Origin: F1-60-MAGs027 sp044344715
GTDB lineage: Bacteria > Actinomycetota > Acidimicrobiia > Acidimicrobiales > Ilumatobacteraceae
Length of the DNA stretch: 29,239 bases
Direction: 5' to 3'
Assembly: GCA_044344715.1 (NCBI GenBank)
Contig: JBIJCI010000020.1
Span: 1 to 29,239, forward strand
How positions within the stretch are numbered: the stretch's first letter is position 1; each line of letters starts with the position of its first letter. Both the position numbers and the translations under genes were made by a program. The notes beneath the pieces were generated by a model, which was not told the DNA's origin, made no database searches, and saw only the letters and a list, made by a program, of their open reading frames with translations. This document shows positions 27,375 through 29,239 of this stretch, one piece after another.

Positions 27375-28939
27375 CGTCCGGCGCGCACTCCCGCTTCGGT
27401 GTCGTCGCCAGCGCCGACGGAGCGGCAACGCAGGCCGGCGCGCACATCCTCGCCGCAGGTGGCAACGCCGTCGATGCAGCACTCGCAACGAGTGCGGCGA
27501 TGGCGGTGGTTGCGCCGCACTTGTGCGGCATGGGTGGCGACCTCTTCGCGCTGGTGCACGTGAACGGCTCCGTACATGCACTCGATGCGGCGGGGCGTAC
27601 GGGATCGGGCGTCGATTCGCGGCAGCTCCGCGACGAAGGACACCGGCAGATGCCGTTCCACGGCGACATCCGAACCGTCACCGTGCCGGGTGCGGTGTCG
27701 GGCTGGTTCGAGTTGCACGAGCGGTTCGGCACGCTCGAGATGTCGACGATCCTCGCACCGGCGATCCGCCTGGCGGAAGACGGCTTTGCGGCATCACCAC
27801 TTCTCGCCGGATCGCTCGCAGTGATGAACGCGACGTACGCCCCGAACTTCGCCGACCTCGCACGACAGGCGACCCGTGCGGGCGCCCTGGTGCGGCGCGA
27901 CGGTGTGGCGCGAACGCTGCGGGCGATCGCGACGGGCGGAGCGGCGGCGTTCTACCTCGGTGAATTCGGCGAGGGTCTCGTGGCGATGGGAAACGGTGCG
28001 TATTCGACGCACGACCTCAAGTCGGCCCGTGCCGACTGGGTAACCCCGCTCTCGCTGCGCGTGCACGGGCACCGCGTGTGGTCGATCCCCGCCCCGTCGC
28101 AGGGATACCTCTTCCTTGCGGCCCTCGGCGTGCTCGAGTCGCTCGACCTCCCCGAAGATCCGGACGATCCGCAGTGGGCGCACCTGCTCGTCGAGGCGCT
28201 CACCGCGGTGAGCCACGACCGCCCCGCAGTGCTGCACGATGCAGCCGATCTCGCGTCACTCCTTCCGTCACTGATCGAACGGGCGACCCTCGTCGATCCG
28301 TCGTTGGCTTCGGTCCGCCCGGTGCCGGCGACCGACGGTGACACCACCTACCTCTGCGCGGTCGACCGGCACGGGATGGGGGTATCGCTCATCAACTCCA
28401 ATGCGTCGGGTTTCGGTTCGTTGCTGGTCGAGCCGCGCACGGGCATCAACCTCCACAATCGTGGCCTCGGCTTCAGCGTCGAGCGCGGTCATCCGGCGGA
28501 GGTGGCACCGGGTCGCAAGCCGCCGCACACGCTCTGTCCGGCGGTGATCACGCGGGCCGACGACTCGTTGTTCTCGGTACTCGGAACGATGGGCGGGGAC
28601 GCGCAACCCCAGATCCTCCTGCAGATCATCACCCGCCTCCTACGCCACGGACAATCGGAGTTCCCCTGGCAGACGGTGGATGCCGGACGGTTCGCGCTGC
28701 GCGGTCCGGTCACCGGTTTCGACACGTGGACGTCCGGGCGACCGCCGACCGTACAAGTAGAAGGACACGCACCCGACGCGTGGATGACCGGTCTTGCCGA
28801 CCGCGGGCATGCCGTGGAACGACGCGGACGTTTCGACGCGGGCTTCGGTCATGCCCACTGCATCGTCGTTCGCGACGACGGGGCCATTGCCGGCGGCGCC
28901 GACAGTCGGACGATCGTCGGCACGTGCGCGGGGCTGTGA
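27371..28939 (+). CDS. Gamma-glutamyltransferase-family protein (Ntn hydrolase)
   Basis: This 522-residue product resembles gamma-glutamyltransferases, which transfer or hydrolyse gamma-glutamyl groups after self-cleavage into two subunits. The N-terminal half shows GGNAVDAALA (30-39), CGMGGDLF (52-59), the TVTVPGAVSGW segment (102-112) and PSQGY (242-246). Self-cleavage is expected before Thr325 in GDTTYLCAVD, followed by the MGVSLINSN and GFGS segments. The C-terminal subunit has the KPPHTLCPAV and GTMGGDAQPQ motifs. There is no signal peptide, unlike the periplasmic glutathione enzyme, so it is predicted cytoplasmic. Family members also include acylases, so the exact reaction is uncertain. 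The start is at ATGA overlapping the Gfo/Idh/MocA stop; longer in-frame reading lies inside that gene and is not family sequence. Confidence 0.9.
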   Translation: MTSGAHSRFGVVASADGAATQAGAHILAAGGNAVDAALATSAAMAVVAPHLCGMGGDLFALVHVNGSVHALDAAGRTGSGVDSRQLRDEGHRQMPFHGDIRTVTVPGAVSGWFELHERFGTLEMSTILAPAIRLAEDGFAASPLLAGSLAVMNATYAPNFADLARQATRAGALVRRDGVARTLRAIATGGAAAFYLGEFGEGLVAMGNGAYSTHDLKSARADWVTPLSLRVHGHRVWSIPAPSQGYLFLAALGVLESLDLPEDPDDPQWAHLLVEALTAVSHDRPAVLHDAADLASLLPSLIERATLVDPSLASVRPVPATDGDTTYLCAVDRHGMGVSLINSNASGFGSLLVEPRTGINLHNRGLGFSVERGHPAEVAPGRKPPHTLCPAVITRADDSLFSVLGTMGGDAQPQILLQIITRLLRHGQSEFPWQTVDAGRFALRGPVTGFDTWTSGRPPTVQVEGHAPDAWMTGLADRGHAVERRGRFDAGFGHAHCIVVRDDGAIAGGADSRTIVGTCAGL

Positions 28940-28941
28940 GC

Positions 28942-28956
28942 CGCCGCGCGACGGCG
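28942..28956. terminator. Small hairpin between convergent genes, weak terminator candidate
   Basis: CGCCG and CGGCG arms surround a 5-base loop in the 18-base gap between two convergent stop codons. The stem is only 5 bp and there is no T-run, so the call is tentative. Confidence 0.3.
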
Positions 28957-28957
28957 T

Positions 28958-29239
28958 TCAGCCGACCTTGTACGTGAACTTCTGCGAGTAGCGCTCGAAC
29001 ACGGCGTCACCCTTGGCCACCACGTTCACGACGCACGATCCACGGGAGACGAAGCGGATGGAGGTGGTCACCGTACCGCGCGACACCGTGCACACCGATG
29101 GCGTGGTACTGCGAACCCGCACGTCGACGCCCTGTTCGGAAACCATCGAGATAGTCCGCAACGGCATGGTGCCGCCGACCCGCACGGAGGCACCGTCCTT
29201 GGCCATGCCGAACGAGCGGGTCTTCACCTGCTGTTCGAC
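28958..29239 (-). CDS. C-terminal fragment of an Ig-like repeat protein (runs off the window)
   Basis: The reading frame is open to the window edge and ends at TGA 28958; 93 codons are visible. A GTG codon at 29227 is only an internal valine candidate, with no ribosome site seen in the 12 bases left. The sequence RSTTPSVCTVSRGTVTT, then SRGSCVVNVVAKGDAVFERYSQKFTYKV, fits the bacterial Ig-like repeat in which two cysteines flank a beta hairpin, common in large secreted actinobacterial proteins. It is the last domain, and the protein ends without an anchor. It is probably extracellular, but its N-terminus lies outside the window. Confidence 0.72.
   Translation of the reverse strand, partial: VEQQVKTRSFGMAKDGASVRVGGTMPLRTISMVSEQGVDVRVRSTTPSVCTVSRGTVTTSIRFVSRGSCVVNVVAKGDAVFERYSQKFTYKVG

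Overview
This is a high-GC, densely coded window. It suggests an actinobacterium, most likely of the Acidimicrobiia (Ilumatobacter-like). That placement is inference from protein style: very large secreted proteins with Thr/Pro linkers and Ig-like repeats, a probable F420-type luciferase-like oxidoreductase, and several starts without a Shine-Dalgarno site. No rRNA, tRNA, CRISPR array, transposase or phage gene is visible. I find 17 protein genes and no gene-free stretch above 300 bases.

Region 1 (1-12716) encodes exported proteins. Two giant genes run leftward with 32 bases between them. The upstream gene makes a 2187-residue protein built from about a dozen Trp-rich regulatory-like beta-sandwich modules. 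The downstream gene makes a 1603-residue protein with three fibronectin-III domains and nine Ig-like repeats of about 104 residues. A smaller secreted Thr-linker protein diverges from them. A 34-bp tandem repeat carrying a hairpin follows the 1603-residue gene.

Region 2 (12833-21360) is an eight-gene leftward operon whose core matches reductive pyrimidine (or hydantoin) breakdown. In transcription order it encodes a beta-ureidopropionase-like amidohydrolase, dihydropyrimidinase, CoA-acylating (methyl)malonate-semialdehyde dehydrogenase, an F420-type luciferase-like oxidoreductase, and an NMT1/THI5-type ABC importer (permease, ATPase, second permease, lipoprotein binding protein). The importer would bring in the ring compound, dihydropyrimidinase would open it, the amidohydrolase would release the beta-amino acid, and the dehydrogenase would turn the semialdehyde into acetyl- or propionyl-CoA. 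No dihydropyrimidine dehydrogenase gene is present, and the oxidoreductase sits where one would be expected. Four start/stop overlaps couple the transporter genes, and a 20-bp perfect palindrome abuts the ribosome site of the binding-protein gene.

Region 3 (21495-25277) diverges from the operon. It holds two adjacent formylglycine-dependent hydrolases: a 759-residue arylsulfatase and a 498-residue enzyme of the phosphonate monoester hydrolase type. A two-domain chromate-transporter family gene converges on them.

Region 4 (26385-29239) holds a Gfo/Idh/MocA oxidoreductase overlapping a cytoplasmic gamma-glutamyltransferase-family gene. The window ends in the C-terminal part of another leftward Ig-like protein. 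The most interesting points are the putative F420 enzyme within a pyrimidine operon, the hairpin before the binding-protein gene, and the repeat architecture of the two giant proteins.
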